Below, in pieces: positions 8,783 to 17,297 of a stretch of DNA of 64,000 nucleotides; within the stretch, counting starts at the first letter, position 1; the number at the start of each line of letters is the position of its first letter. Below the pieces are notes generated by a model. That model was not told the DNA's origin. It ran no database searches and saw nothing but the letters and a program-made list of their open reading frames with translations. Source of the stretch: Rhodocyclaceae bacterium (GTDB taxonomy: Bacteria; Pseudomonadota; Gammaproteobacteria; Burkholderiales; Rhodocyclaceae); contig JACFMQ010000006.1 of NCBI GenBank assembly GCA_019455325.1, positions 124,001 through 188,000 of the forward strand, written 5' to 3'. Both the position numbers and the translations under genes were made by a program.

Positions 8783-9868
8783 ATGTTCAGCGCCGCCGAC
8801 CACGAACACATGGCGCGCGCGCTGCGGCTCGCCGAGCGCGGCCTGTTCACCACCTCGCCCAATCCGCGCGTCGGCTGCGTGCTGGTCAAGGACGGCGCCG
8901 TCGTCGGCGAAGGCTGGCACGAGCGCGCGGGCGAAGCGCACGCCGAGGTGCACGCGCTGCGCGCGGCGGGCGCCGCGGCGGCCGGCGCCACCGCCTACGT
9001 CACGCTCGAACCCTGCAACCACCACGGCCGCACGCCGCCCTGCGTCGATGCGCTGATCGCGGCCGGCGTCGCCCGCGTCGTCGCGGCGATGGCCGACCCG
9101 AACCCGCTGGTCGCCGGGCAGGGACTGGCGCGGCTCGCCGCCGCCGGCATCGCCACGGCGAGCGGCCTGCTGGAAAACGAGGCGCACGAACTCAACGTCG
9201 GCTTCGTCGCGCGCATGACGCGCGGCCGGCCGTGGCTGCGCCTGAAGGTCGCCGCCAGCCTCGACGGCCGGACGGCGCTGGAGAACGGCGAGAGTCAATG
9301 GATCACCGGCGCCGAGGCGCGGCGCGACGGCCACCGCTGGCGGGCGCGCGCCTGCGCCGTGCTGACCGGCGTCGGCACGGTGCGCGACGACGATCCGCGG
9401 CTCACCGTGCGCGACGTCGACACGACGCGGCAGCCGCTGCGCGTGGTCGTCGACAGCCGGCTGGAGACGCCGCCGACGGCGCGCATCCTGGACGGCGGCA
9501 AGGTGCTGCTGATCGGCGCCGTCGCCGACGCGGCGCGCGCCGCGGCGCTTTCCGCGCGCGGCGCCGAGGTGCTGCTGCTGCCGGACGCCGCCGGCAAGGT
9601 CGACCTGGCGGCGGCGCTCGCCGAGCTGGCGCGGCGAGGCATCAACGAGGTGCACGCCGAGGCCGGCTTCCGCCTCAACGGCTCGCTGCTGCGCGAGGGG
9701 CTGGTGGACGAGCTGCTGCTCTACCTGGCGCCGAGCCTGATCGGCGACGCCGCGCGCGGGCTGTTCGCGCTGCCGGCGCTGGCCTCGCTCGCCGACAAGC
9801 GCACGCTGCAGTGGCGCGACGTGCGCCGGATCGGCGCCGACCTGCGCATCGTCGCCCGGCTTGGGTAG
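8783..9868 (+). CDS. ribD: Bifunctional riboflavin biosynthesis deaminase/reductase RibD
   Basis: 361 residues. The N-terminal deaminase has the zinc site HAE (residues 53-55) and PCNHHGRTPPC (C78, C87). The C-terminal reductase domain begins near residue 150 (RPWLRLKVAASLDGRTAL) and has the NADPH-binding and HAEAGFRLNGSLL regions. It performs the second and third steps of riboflavin synthesis. Last gene of the glyA-nrdR-ribD run; a large inverted-repeat element lies right after it. Confidence 0.98.
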   Translation: MFSAADHEHMARALRLAERGLFTTSPNPRVGCVLVKDGAVVGEGWHERAGEAHAEVHALRAAGAAAAGATAYVTLEPCNHHGRTPPCVDALIAAGVARVVAAMADPNPLVAGQGLARLAAAGIATASGLLENEAHELNVGFVARMTRGRPWLRLKVAASLDGRTALENGESQWITGAEARRDGHRWRARACAVLTGVGTVRDDDPRLTVRDVDTTRQPLRVVVDSRLETPPTARILDGGKVLLIGAVADAARAAALSARGAEVLLLPDAAGKVDLAAALAELARRGINEVHAEAGFRLNGSLLREGLVDELLLYLAPSLIGDAARGLFALPALASLADKRTLQWRDVRRIGADLRIVARLG

Positions 9869-9896
9869 GGCCACAGGGCGATCGCACGAAAAGGCG

Positions 9897-10002
9897 AACG
9901 TCCACCGCAGAGACGCAGAGGCGCAGAGGTCCGCAGGGGAAAACCGAGGCCAGGCACTTCTCTGCGTTACCTCTGCGCCTCTGCGTCTCTGCGGTAGGTG
10001 TT
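9897..10002. repeat. Long inverted-repeat element, copy 1
   Basis: Two 32-base arms, 9897-9928 and 9971-10002, are inverted complements apart from four bases at the outer edge. The core of each arm reads CGCAGAGACGCAGAGGCGC or its complement. The left arm is identical to the left arm of copy 2 at 37145. The loop here is about 42 bases and unrelated to that of copy 2. The element sits where ribD (+) and the moeB-like gene (-) converge, and its right arm encodes the end of the moeB-like reading frame. Confidence 0.9.
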
Positions 10003-10770
10003 CACGCCGTCCATTCCACCCCCCGGATTACCGCACACCGCGCAGCCGGGATCGCGCCCGAACTTCACGCTGCGCCATTCCATCGACAGCCCGTCGAGCA
10101 GCAGCAGCCGGCCGACCGCCGGCTCGCCGCAGCCGACGATCAGCTTCAGCGCCTCGGCCGCCTGCGTGGCGCCGATGATGCCGGTGAGCGGCGCGAAGAC
10201 GCCCATCACCGCGCAGCGCACCTCCTCGACGTCCTCGCCCTCCGGGAACAGGCAGTGGTAGCACGGCGAGGCCGGACGGCGCGGGTCGAACACCGAGAGC
10301 TGGCCGTCGAAGCGGATCGCCGCGCCGGACACCAGCGGCTTGCGGTGCTGCACGCAGGCGCGGTTGACCGCGTGCCGCGTGGCGAAGTTGTCGCAGCAGT
10401 CGAGGACCACGTCGGCGGCGGCGACCGCGGCGCCGAGCGCGTCTCCGGCCAGCCGCTCGACGAGCGCCTCGACCTGCACCTCCGGGTTGATCAGGCCGAG
10501 CGCGGTGCGTCCGGAAACGGCCTTCATCTGGCCGATGCGTTCCTGCGTGTGCAGGATCTGCCGCTGCAGGTTGGTCAGGTCGACGGCGTCGTCGTCGGCC
10601 AGCGTGATCCGGCCGACGCCGGCCGAGGCGAGGTAGAGCGCGGCCGGCGAGCCGAGGCCGCCGGCGCCGATCACCAGCGCGTGCGCGCCGACGATGCGTT
10701 CCTGGCCCTCGATGCCGATCTGGTCGAGGAGCAGGTGGCGGGAATAGCGGAGAAGCTGCTGGTCGTCCAT
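9967..10770 (-). CDS. moeB: MoeB/ThiF/HesA-family adenylyltransferase
   Basis: 267 residues. The ATP-binding Rossmann motif GAGGLGSPAALYLA is near residue 35 and the DLTNLQRQ and CDNFATRHAVN blocks follow. The zinc cysteines are CYHC near residue 186 and CAVC near residue 245. MoeB activates the C-terminal glycine of MoaD for molybdopterin synthesis; ThiF does the same for ThiS, and the sequence alone does not separate them. The last dozen residues (after DGVN) are encoded by the inverted-repeat element, so the natural C-terminus has probably been replaced. Fourth gene of the envC-ctpA run. Confidence 0.92.
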   Translation of the reverse strand: MDDQQLLRYSRHLLLDQIGIEGQERIVGAHALVIGAGGLGSPAALYLASAGVGRITLADDDAVDLTNLQRQILHTQERIGQMKAVSGRTALGLINPEVQVEALVERLAGDALGAAVAAADVVLDCCDNFATRHAVNRACVQHRKPLVSGAAIRFDGQLSVFDPRRPASPCYHCLFPEGEDVEEVRCAVMGVFAPLTGIIGATQAAEALKLIVGCGEPAVGRLLLLDGLSMEWRSVKFGRDPGCAVCGNPGGGMDGVNTYRRDAEAQR

Positions 10771-10843
10771 CGGAAGGCTCTCTCTGGCGGCGCGGCGGGC
10801 GCCGCCGGCTTCGGCGCACGATCGGCGCCGGCCGCTGCGCGCC

Positions 10844-11263
10844 CTACTTGTATTCCCGCCACTCCGGCGGGGTGTCGTCGCGGTCGCCGTGCGGGTGCTG
10901 CTCCCAGGCGCGCACGTAGGCTTCGTCGGCGCGCTTGCGGCGGTGCTCCGGGGCGTCGAGGTTGTGCAACTGGGTCTCTTCCGTGTAGCGGATGAGCGCG
11001 CGCGTCAGCTTCGAAAACAGGGTGTTGTCGAGGTGGAAGCCCTTCTCGACCAGTTCCCCCTCCAGTTCGTCGAGGGTGTAGCGCGTCAGCTCGTAGCCGA
11101 CCGCGACGGCCCGCCGCTCGATGTGCGCCTCGACCGCCAGCGCCTCCTTGGCTGAGAGGTGATCGCCGGCCTCCGGCACCTGGCCGGGGGGAAACTTCGA
11201 GAACAGAATCTCTCGCTGCTTGTAGAGCGCCGGATCCTTCTTCGAGGAACTGTCCGCTGTCAT
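10844..11263 (-). CDS. Conserved hypothetical protein in the envC-ctpA-moeB run
   Basis: 139 residues. The start at 11263 is chosen because a strong GAGGAGAG site lies just upstream; an earlier in-frame ATG at 11284 lacks one. I do not recognise a domain. The protein is charged and soluble, with a central helical part (KEALAVEAHIERRAVAVGYELTR and a Leu/Glu-rich stretch) and a Trp/Pro-rich end PPEWREYK. No signal peptide or membrane segment. Its place between ctpA and the moeB-like gene suggests co-transcription only. Confidence 0.7.
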   Translation of the reverse strand: MTADSSSKKDPALYKQREILFSKFPPGQVPEAGDHLSAKEALAVEAHIERRAVAVGYELTRYTLDELEGELVEKGFHLDNTLFSKLTRALIRYTEETQLHNLDAPEHRRKRADEAYVRAWEQHPHGDRDDTPPEWREYK

Positions 11264-11309
11264 TCTTCTCTCCTCCGCTTGCAAAACCCGGCCGGCCCGG
11301 CCGGTGCGC

Positions 11310-12707
11310 TCAGGGCTTGCTCTGCATGATCTGCAGGCCCTTGAGCAGGTTGAGCGCCTGCTTCAACTGATAGTCGTTCTTCGACGCCAGTTCGACCGGC
11401 GGCGTCTCCTGCTCGCCGTCGTCGCCGTTGGCCTTCGGCTTCGCCGTCGGCTTGTCCTGCGGCTTCGGCGCTTCCTTGGCCGGCGGCGTTTCCTTGTCGT
11501 TGTCGAGGTGCCGCTCCAGGTCGGCCTCGCGCACGCGGCGGAAGCCGTCGCCGTTTGCCGTCTCCTCGACGACGATGTCCGGCTCGATGCCCTTGGCCTG
11601 GATCGAGCGGCCCGACGGCGTGTAGTAGCGCGCCGTGGTCAGCTTGATCGCGGTGTTGCCGGGCAGCGGCAGCACGCTCTGCACCGAGCCCTTGCCGAAG
11701 GTCTGCGTGCCCATGATCACCGCCCGCTTGTGGTCCTGCAGCGCGCCGGCGACGATCTCCGAGGCCGACGCCGAACCGGCGTTCACCAGCACCACCATCG
11801 GCACCTTGTAGGCCTGCGCCGGCACGTCCTTGATGTAGTCGTCGCGCTTGCCGCCGCGCAGGTAGTCGTCGGGCGTCGCGTAATACTTGTGCTTGGCGTC
11901 CTCGGTGCGGCCGTCGGTCGAGGTGACCAGCGCCTTCGGCGGCAGGAAGGCGGCGGCGACGCCGACCGCGGCGTTGAGCAGGCCGCCCGGGTCGTTGCGC
12001 AGGTCGAGCACCAGCCCCTTCAGCTCGCCCGGCTTGTACAGGTCGTTCAGGTGCTTGACCACGGCCGAGCCGGTGTTCTCCTGGAAGGAGGTGACGCGCA
12101 CGTAGCCGTAGCCGGGCTCGACCAGCTTCGACTTGACGCTCTGCACCTTGATTACCTCGCGCGTGAGCGTGATTTCGAGCGGCTTCGCCTCGCCCTTCCT
12201 GAGGATGGAGAGGCGGATCTGCGTCTTCGGCTTGCCGCGCATCTTCTTCACCGCGTCCGAGAGCGTCATCCCCTTCACCGGCGTGTCGTCGAGCTTGAAG
12301 ATCAGGTCGCCGGTCTTGATGCCGGCGCGGTAGGCCGGGGTGTCCTCGATCGGCGAGATGACCTTGATCAGGCCGTCCTCCATGCCGACCTCGATGCCGA
12401 GGCCGCCGAACTCGCCCTGCGTGCCGACCTGCAGATCCTTGAAGGCGTCGGCGTCGAGGTAGGCGGAGTGCGGGTCGAGGTTGGAGAGCATGCCGCTGAT
12501 CGCGTGCGTGATCAGCTTCTTGTCCTCGACCGGTTCGACGTAGCCCTGCTTGATGGCGTTGAAAACCTCGGCGAAGGTGCGCAGTTCCTCGACCGGCAGC
12601 CCGCCGCGGACGTCCTTGTCGGCGATCGCCGAGAACTGGAGGCTGATCAGTACACCGGCGACGAAGCCGGTGCCGATCAGGCCCGCCCTTTTCAACTTGC
12701 CTGTCAT
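11310..12707 (-). CDS. ctpA: S41-family C-terminal processing peptidase
   Basis: 465 residues with an N-terminal signal/anchor (about residues 7-30). A PDZ domain lies around residues 95-175 (GEFGGLGIEVG, SPIEDTPAYRAGIKTGD). The protease core has the serine in VNAGSASASEIVAGA and the lysine in GTQTFGKGSVQS. A Lys/Pro-rich linker near residues 395-430 precedes a helical C-terminal piece. This periplasmic protease cleaves C-terminal tails of envelope proteins. It starts 19 bases after envC, a frequent pairing in which envC acts in septal wall splitting. Confidence 0.96.
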   Translation of the reverse strand: MTGKLKRAGLIGTGFVAGVLISLQFSAIADKDVRGGLPVEELRTFAEVFNAIKQGYVEPVEDKKLITHAISGMLSNLDPHSAYLDADAFKDLQVGTQGEFGGLGIEVGMEDGLIKVISPIEDTPAYRAGIKTGDLIFKLDDTPVKGMTLSDAVKKMRGKPKTQIRLSILRKGEAKPLEITLTREVIKVQSVKSKLVEPGYGYVRVTSFQENTGSAVVKHLNDLYKPGELKGLVLDLRNDPGGLLNAAVGVAAAFLPPKALVTSTDGRTEDAKHKYYATPDDYLRGGKRDDYIKDVPAQAYKVPMVVLVNAGSASASEIVAGALQDHKRAVIMGTQTFGKGSVQSVLPLPGNTAIKLTTARYYTPSGRSIQAKGIEPDIVVEETANGDGFRRVREADLERHLDNDKETPPAKEAPKPQDKPTAKPKANGDDGEQETPPVELASKNDYQLKQALNLLKGLQIMQSKP

Positions 12708-12726
12708 GCGAGAACTCCTGCCCGAA

Positions 12727-14103
12727 TCACTTGAGTGTGGCCCATTTCAGGGGGTCTACGGGCTGCCCCTGGTGCCTGATTTCGAAGTATAGCCCGGATT
12801 CCGGGTTGCCACCGCTGTTGCCCACGGTGGCCACGGTGTCGCCGCCGCGCACGGCGTCGCCGACGTTTTTCAGCAGCGCGTCGTTGTTGCCGTAGATCGA
12901 CAGATAGGCGTCGCCGTGGTCGACGATCAAGAGGTTGCCGAAGCCGCGCATCCAGTCCGCGAAGACGACGCTGCCGGCGGCGATCGCCTTCACCTCGCTG
13001 CCGGCGGCGCTGCGGATGAACAGGCCCTTCCACGTGCTGCCTTCCTGGCGCGGGCCGCCGAAGCGGTTGCCGACGGTGCCCTTCACCGGCAGGCGCAGGC
13101 TGCCGCGCAGGCGGGCGAAGCTGCCGGCCGCCGTCGCCTGCGGCAGGTGCGCGTTCTCGACCTCGGCGGCGCCGGGGCGCGCAGGCTTCGCCGGCGCCGC
13201 GCGCCGCGCCGCCTCCCGCTGCGCCCTGGCGCGCTCGGCGATCAGCTTGCTCAGCCGGTCGATCAGTTGCGTCATGCGCTTCTCGTCGCGCTGCAGGCTG
13301 CCGACCTGCTTCTTCTGCGCGGCGATCTGCGTCGAAATCTTCGAGAGCGTCGCCTTGCGCTGGTCGCGCAGCGCGACCAGCCGCGCGTGCTTCTCCTTCT
13401 GCCGCGTCTCGACCGCGGCCAGTGCCGCCGCCCGCTCCTGCGTCTGCGCGGCGAGCGCCCGCTGGCGTTTCAGCGTGGCCTCGACCTGCGCCAGCATCTC
13501 GCTGCGCGCGCGCGCGATCGCGCCCAAGTAGTAGAGGTCGCGGGCCAGCCGGTTCGGGTCGTCGCCGTTCAGCAGCAGGCGCAGCGGGTCCGGCGTGCCG
13601 CGCAGGTACTGGCCGAGCAGCAGGCGCTCCAACTGCGCCTGCTGCGTTGCCAGCTCGGTTTCCAGCTCGCGGGACTGCCGGCCGAGATCGCGCAGCGAGC
13701 CCTGCAGGCCGGCCTTCTCCTCGCCGAGGTCGCGCAGCTCGCGCTGGGCGCCGGAGATGGCGCGTTCGGAATCCTTCAACTGGTCGGTGACTTCCGAGCG
13801 AGAGCCTTCGGCGGCGGAGATCTCCTTGCGCAGATCCTCGATGCGCGCGCGCAGCTCCTTCAGGTCCGCCTGCTTCTCGGCGACCTCCTTGCCGGTCGGC
13901 GGCGCGCGCTCGGCGGCGACGGCCGGCGCCCCGGCGAGCGCGAGGAGGCCGGCGGCGACGGCGAGCAGGCGTCTAGCGGCGGGGCGGTCGGCGAACAAGG
14001 GCGTGTCCGGCTCCGGCGGCGTGCCGGCGGCAATGCGGGGCGGCGGCGGTTTTCTCGGGCATGGCGGCGGGGTGTCGGCGCGCCGGCGGGGGGCCGGCAA
14101 CAA
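12727..14103 (-). CDS. envC: Murein hydrolase activator EnvC
   Basis: Up to 458 residues. A hydrophobic signal segment RRLLAVAAGLLALAGAPAVA lies at about residues 44-63, so the first 35 or so residues may be untranslated; a TTG at 13998 is an alternative start. Residues 70-320 are a long coiled coil rich in Glu, Arg and Gln. The C-terminal LytM/M23-like domain has YFEIRHQGQPVDP but lacks the catalytic metal ligands (KGLFI and HGDAYLSIYGN in place of an HxxxD and HxH pattern). EnvC therefore should activate amidases rather than cut wall itself. Confidence 0.9.
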   Translation of the reverse strand: MLPAPRRRADTPPPCPRKPPPPRIAAGTPPEPDTPLFADRPAARRLLAVAAGLLALAGAPAVAAERAPPTGKEVAEKQADLKELRARIEDLRKEISAAEGSRSEVTDQLKDSERAISGAQRELRDLGEEKAGLQGSLRDLGRQSRELETELATQQAQLERLLLGQYLRGTPDPLRLLLNGDDPNRLARDLYYLGAIARARSEMLAQVEATLKRQRALAAQTQERAAALAAVETRQKEKHARLVALRDQRKATLSKISTQIAAQKKQVGSLQRDEKRMTQLIDRLSKLIAERARAQREAARRAAPAKPARPGAAEVENAHLPQATAAGSFARLRGSLRLPVKGTVGNRFGGPRQEGSTWKGLFIRSAAGSEVKAIAAGSVVFADWMRGFGNLLIVDHGDAYLSIYGNNDALLKNVGDAVRGGDTVATVGNSGGNPESGLYFEIRHQGQPVDPLKWATLK

Positions 14104-14124
14104 ATCGCCGGAAGGGCGCGTTCA

Positions 14125-14154
14125 TTGGGTTAAACTGATGAAACATTTTATAAT
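14125..14154 (+). promoter_or_regulatory. Candidate sigma-70 promoter of the ArsR-rhodanese-grx run
   Basis: TTGGGT and a perfect TATAAT separated by 18 bases. The -10 box overlaps the second in-frame ATG of the regulator gene, so if the promoter is real the first two ATGs cannot be its translation starts. Confidence 0.45.
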
Positions 14155-14506
14155 GAATCGACCCACCGCACGAACCTCAACCATCTTGGACCACACCATC
14201 AACCTCATCGAAAAGCAGGAACACATCGAGCAGGCGGCGCGCGCGCTGAAGGCAATCTCGCATCCGCTGCGGCTCAAGATTCTCTGCGTGATCGGCCCGG
14301 AAGAGGCCTGCGTGCAGGAAATCGTCGATGCGGTCGGCACGTCCCAGAGCAACATCTCGCAGCATCTCGCCATCCTGCGCGAGAAGGGCGTGCTGATGAC
14401 GCGCAAGGACGCCAACCGCGTCTATTATCGCGTCGGCGACCAGCGCACGCTGCAGTTGATCGGCATGATGCGCGAGGTCTTCTGCGGCATCCCCCTGAAC
14501 GCGTGA
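14138..14506 (+). CDS. ArsR-family transcriptional regulator
   Basis: About 122 residues (start uncertain). A winged helix is plain: ALKAISHPLRLKILCVIG, then the recognition region SQSNISQHLAILREKGVL and the wing DANRVYYRVGD. The only cysteines are in CVIGPEEACV and FCGIP, so a metal or sulfur sensor is possible but not shown. A TTGGGT-18-TATAAT promoter-like pair at 14125-14154 overlaps the first ATGs, so translation may begin later, for instance at a TTG at 14186. It precedes the rhodanese and glutaredoxin genes and may regulate them. Confidence 0.88.
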   Translation: MKHFIMNRPTARTSTILDHTINLIEKQEHIEQAARALKAISHPLRLKILCVIGPEEACVQEIVDAVGTSQSNISQHLAILREKGVLMTRKDANRVYYRVGDQRTLQLIGMMREVFCGIPLNA

Positions 14507-14570
14507 GGCCGCCGCCGGCCGGGCGCGGGCCTGGCCGGGCGGCCGTCATCGATTACCGACGGAGTTTCCC

Positions 14571-14987
14571 TTGGAGTTCATTCAGCAAAACATCCTGCTC
14601 GTCATCCTCGCCGTCACCAGCGGCGCCATGCTGCTCGCCACCGGCTTCGGCATCGGCGGTCCGCGCGTCACGACGAGCGAGGCGACGAACCTGATCAACC
14701 GCGAGGACGCGCAGGTGATCGACGTGCGCGATGCGGCCGAGTTCGCCGGCGGCCACCTGATCGGCGCCCGCAACATCCCGGTGGCCAAGTTCGGCGAGCG
14801 CGCCGCCGATCTCGAAAAGATGAAGGGCAAGCCGGTGATCGTCTGCTGCGAGACCGGCATCCGCAGCGGCCGGGCGGCCAGGGAGCTGAAGAAGCTCGGC
14901 ATCGAGCGCGCCGTCAACCTCGACGGCGGCCTCGCCGCCTGGCGCAAGGCCGGCCTGCCGCTGACCAGCAAGGGCGAGCGCAAGTGA
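14571..14987 (+). CDS. Membrane-anchored rhodanese-like sulfurtransferase
   Basis: 138 residues from a TTG start with GGAG 7 bases upstream. One N-terminal membrane helix (residues 7-25) is followed by a single rhodanese domain with VIDVRDAAEFAGGHLIGARN and the active-site loop IVCCETGIRSG, which has a cysteine at the catalytic position. The likely role is sulfur transfer or sulfide/persulfide handling at the membrane face. The last base pairs overlap the start of the glutaredoxin gene. Confidence 0.92.
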   Translation: MEFIQQNILLVILAVTSGAMLLATGFGIGGPRVTTSEATNLINREDAQVIDVRDAAEFAGGHLIGARNIPVAKFGERAADLEKMKGKPVIVCCETGIRSGRAARELKKLGIERAVNLDGGLAAWRKAGLPLTSKGERK

Positions 14988-15253
14988 GCGGGCCGCGCGT
15001 ATTGATGTACAGCACGGCGGTCTGCCCGTACTGCGTGCGCGCCGAGCAACTGCTGCGCACGCGCGGCGTCGCCGAGATCGAGAAGATCCGCGTGGACCTC
15101 GACCCGGCGCGGCGCGAGGAAATGATGCAGCGCACCGGCCGCCGCACGGTGCCGCAGATCTACATCGGCGATACGCACGTCGGCGGCTGCGACGAGCTGA
15201 TCGCCCTCGACCGGGCCGGCGGGCTGCTGCCGCTGCTGGCCGGCGAGCACTGA
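14984..15253 (+). CDS. grxC: Glutaredoxin 3
   Basis: 89 residues, typical glutaredoxin length. The redox motif CPYC is at residues 14-17, with TVPQIYIG for the cis-proline turn and GGCDEL for the glutathione site. A GTG start overlaps the rhodanese stop (GTGA). It reduces disulfides and glutathionylated proteins; coupling with a rhodanese suggests thiol/persulfide metabolism. secB follows 38 bases downstream, as in many proteobacteria. Confidence 0.95.
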   Translation: MSGPRVLMYSTAVCPYCVRAEQLLRTRGVAEIEKIRVDLDPARREEMMQRTGRRTVPQIYIGDTHVGGCDELIALDRAGGLLPLLAGEH

Positions 15254-15291
15254 TTTTTCCGATCAATCCATCCATCGAAGAAAGCATCGTC

Positions 15292-15768
15292 ATGAGTGAA
15301 CAGCAGGAATCCCCGTCCTTCTCGATCGAAAAACTCTACCTGAAGGATCTCTCCATCGAGGTGCCGAACGCGCCCGAAGTCTTCCTCGAACGCGAGTCGC
15401 CGCAGGTCGAGATCCAGTTGCAGACCAACGGCCGGAACCTCGGCGACGGCGCCTACGAAGTCCTGCTGACGGTCACCGTCACCGCGCGCATCGGCGAGAA
15501 GAACGTGTTCCTCGTCGAGGCCGGCCAGGCGGGCATCTTCCGCATCTTCAACGTGCCCGAGGAAAACCTGGAGCCGCTGATCGCCATCGCCTGCCCGAAC
15601 ATCCTCTTCCCGTATGCGCGCGAGGTGATTTCGGACGCCGTCACCCGCGCCGGCTTCTCGCCGGTGGTGCTGCAGCCGGTCAATTTCGAGGGCCTGTACA
15701 TGGCCCGCATGCAGGAGGCGGAAGCCCAGCAGGCCGCCGCCGGCCCGCAGGAAGTCCCCGTCCAGTAA
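15292..15768 (+). CDS. secB: Protein-export chaperone SecB
   Basis: 158 residues. SecB holds preproteins unfolded and delivers them to SecA. Diagnostic blocks are IEKLYLKDLSIEVPNAPEVF, the beta strand region NVFLVEAGQAGIF, and CPNILFPYAREVISDAVTRAGF. The C-terminal QEAEAQQAA stretch is the flexible tail. Between grxC and an SH3-domain gene, the usual grxC-secB-gpsA order. Confidence 0.98.
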   Translation: MSEQQESPSFSIEKLYLKDLSIEVPNAPEVFLERESPQVEIQLQTNGRNLGDGAYEVLLTVTVTARIGEKNVFLVEAGQAGIFRIFNVPEENLEPLIAIACPNILFPYAREVISDAVTRAGFSPVVLQPVNFEGLYMARMQEAEAQQAAAGPQEVPVQ

Positions 15769-15778
15769 GGAGTTCCCG

Positions 15779-16228
15779 ATGGCGAAGCGCAGCCTTCCGA
15801 TGACGCCGGCGGCCCTGGCGCTGCTGATCGCAGCGGCGCCGGCCTTCGCCATCGAATACCGCTCGGTGGGGGCGGCGACGGTGCTCTACGACGCACCGTC
15901 GGTGAAGGGCAAGCCGCTCTTCGTCGTCCGCCGGCACACGCCGGTCGAGGCCGTGGTCAACCTCGAAGGCTGGTCCAAGGTGCGCGACGCCGACGGCGGC
16001 CTGGCCTGGATCGAGCGCAAGCATCTCTCCGAGCAGCGCACCGTGCAGGTCGTCGCCGACCGCGCGCAGGTGCGCGGCACGGCGGACGACGGCGCGCCGC
16101 TGGTCTTCGAGGCGGAGAAGGGCGTCGCCCTCGAACTGCTCGAAAGTGGCCTCGGCGGCTGGGTCCGGGTGCGCCACCGCGACGGCCAGAGCGGCTTCGT
16201 CCGCGGCAACCAGGTCTGGGGGCTGTGA
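15779..16228 (+). CDS. Periplasmic SH3-domain protein
   Basis: 149 residues. A signal peptide (residues 1-24, ending AFA-IEY) is followed by two bacterial SH3-type repeats, residues about 25-85 ([29 protein letters not shown]) and 88-148 ([27 protein letters not shown]). Such domains bind cell-wall peptides or mediate contacts in the periplasm. Its stop codon overlaps the GTG start of gpsA (GTGA), so the two are translationally coupled. Confidence 0.9.
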   Translation: MAKRSLPMTPAALALLIAAAPAFAIEYRSVGAATVLYDAPSVKGKPLFVVRRHTPVEAVVNLEGWSKVRDADGGLAWIERKHLSEQRTVQVVADRAQVRGTADDGAPLVFEAEKGVALELLESGLGGWVRVRHRDGQSGFVRGNQVWGL

Positions 16229-17214
16229 AGCTCTGCGTCGTTTCCGCCGGTGCCTGGGGCACGGCGCTGGCCATCGCCTTCGCCGGCCGCCATCGCGTCG
16301 CGCTCTGGGCGCGCGAGGCCGAGGTCGTGCGCGACATGCTCGAAACGCGCGAGAACCGCCGCTTCCTGCCCGGCCACCGTCTGCCCGACGAACTCCTTGT
16401 CGAAGCCGATTTTTCCGCCGCCGTCGCCGACGCCGACCTGCTCGTGCTGGCGACGCCGCTCGCCGGCCTGCGCCCGACGCTGCGGCGCCTGGTCGCCGAC
16501 GGCACGGTGAAGCCGCTGATCTGGGTGTGCAAGGGCCTGGAGGCGGGTTCCGGCAAGCTGCCGCACGCCATCGCCGCCGAGGAGCTGGGCGCCGCCGCCG
16601 TCTATGGCGCGCTCTCCGGCCCGAGCTTCGCCGAGGAGGTGGCCAGGGGCCTGCCGACGGCGGTGACGCTGGCTGCCAACGACGCCGACTTCGCCCGCGA
16701 CACGGCGCTCGCGCTGCACACGCCGCGCCTGCGCATCTACGCCAACGACGACCTGCCCGGCGTCGAGGTCGGCGGCGCCGTGAAGAACGTGCTGGCCATC
16801 GCCACCGGCATTTCCGACGGCCTCGGCCTCGGGCTGAACGCGCGCGCCGCGCTGATCACCCGCGGGCTGGCCGAGATCGCCCGCCTCGGCCTGGCGCTCG
16901 GCGGCAAGCGCGAGACCTTCATGGGGCTGGCCGGCATGGGCGACCTGATCCTCACCTGCACCGGCGACCTTTCCCGCAACCGCCGCGTCGGGCTGGCGCT
17001 CGCCGCCGGCAAGACGCTGCCGCAGATCCTCGAAGACCTCGGCCACGTCGCCGAGGGCGTGAGCACCGCGCGCGAGGTTGCCGGCCTCGCCGGGCGGCTC
17101 GGCATCGACATGCCGATCACGCAGGCGGTCGACGCCATCCTCCACCACGGCGTCGGCGCCGCCGAAGCCGTCGAGCAACTGCTCGCCCGCGATCCGAAGA
17201 TCGAAACGGCCTGA
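16225..17214 (+). CDS. gpsA: Glycerol-3-phosphate dehydrogenase (NAD(P)+)
   Basis: 329 residues. It makes sn-glycerol 3-phosphate for phospholipids. The Rossmann motif is at the N-terminus ([12 protein letters not shown]), the catalytic lysine lies in [13 protein letters not shown], and [12 protein letters not shown]-like [13 protein letters not shown] and SRNRRVG are present. The GTG start is fixed by the 4-base overlap with the SH3 gene. A presumably acquired Fic gene follows. Confidence 0.98.
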   Translation: MKLCVVSAGAWGTALAIAFAGRHRVALWAREAEVVRDMLETRENRRFLPGHRLPDELLVEADFSAAVADADLLVLATPLAGLRPTLRRLVADGTVKPLIWVCKGLEAGSGKLPHAIAAEELGAAAVYGALSGPSFAEEVARGLPTAVTLAANDADFARDTALALHTPRLRIYANDDLPGVEVGGAVKNVLAIATGISDGLGLGLNARAALITRGLAEIARLGLALGGKRETFMGLAGMGDLILTCTGDLSRNRRVGLALAAGKTLPQILEDLGHVAEGVSTAREVAGLAGRLGIDMPITQAVDAILHHGVGAAEAVEQLLARDPKIETA

Positions 17215-17242
17215 GCGGCGTTTTCAGTTGCCCCAAGCGGGT

Positions 17243-17295
17243 CGTGACACAAAAGTAGTGCGTTGACGAAACGCGATAGTAGTGCGATCGTCACG
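17243..17295 (+). promoter_or_regulatory. Candidate operator/promoter of the Fic gene
   Basis: Two direct copies of AGTAGTGCG (17254-17262 and 17278-17286, one every 24 bases) are enclosed by an inverted pair CGTGAC (17243-17248) and GTCACG (17290-17295) just before the Fic ATG. A TTGACG hexamer at 17263 lies between the copies. This looks like a binding site for a regulator, plausibly the winged-helix N-terminus of the Fic protein itself. Confidence 0.45.
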
Positions 17296-17297
17296 CC

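Noticed and set aside
9897-10002. Bidirectional transcription terminator in place of a mobile repeat
   Set aside because: The stem lies between convergent genes, but no T tract follows either arm and the arms recur 27 kb away with a different loop, so a repeat family explains it better.
12727-13100. EnvC as an active M23 metallopeptidase
   Set aside because: The positions expected to hold the zinc ligands do not carry the His/Asp pattern, consistent with a regulatory EnvC.
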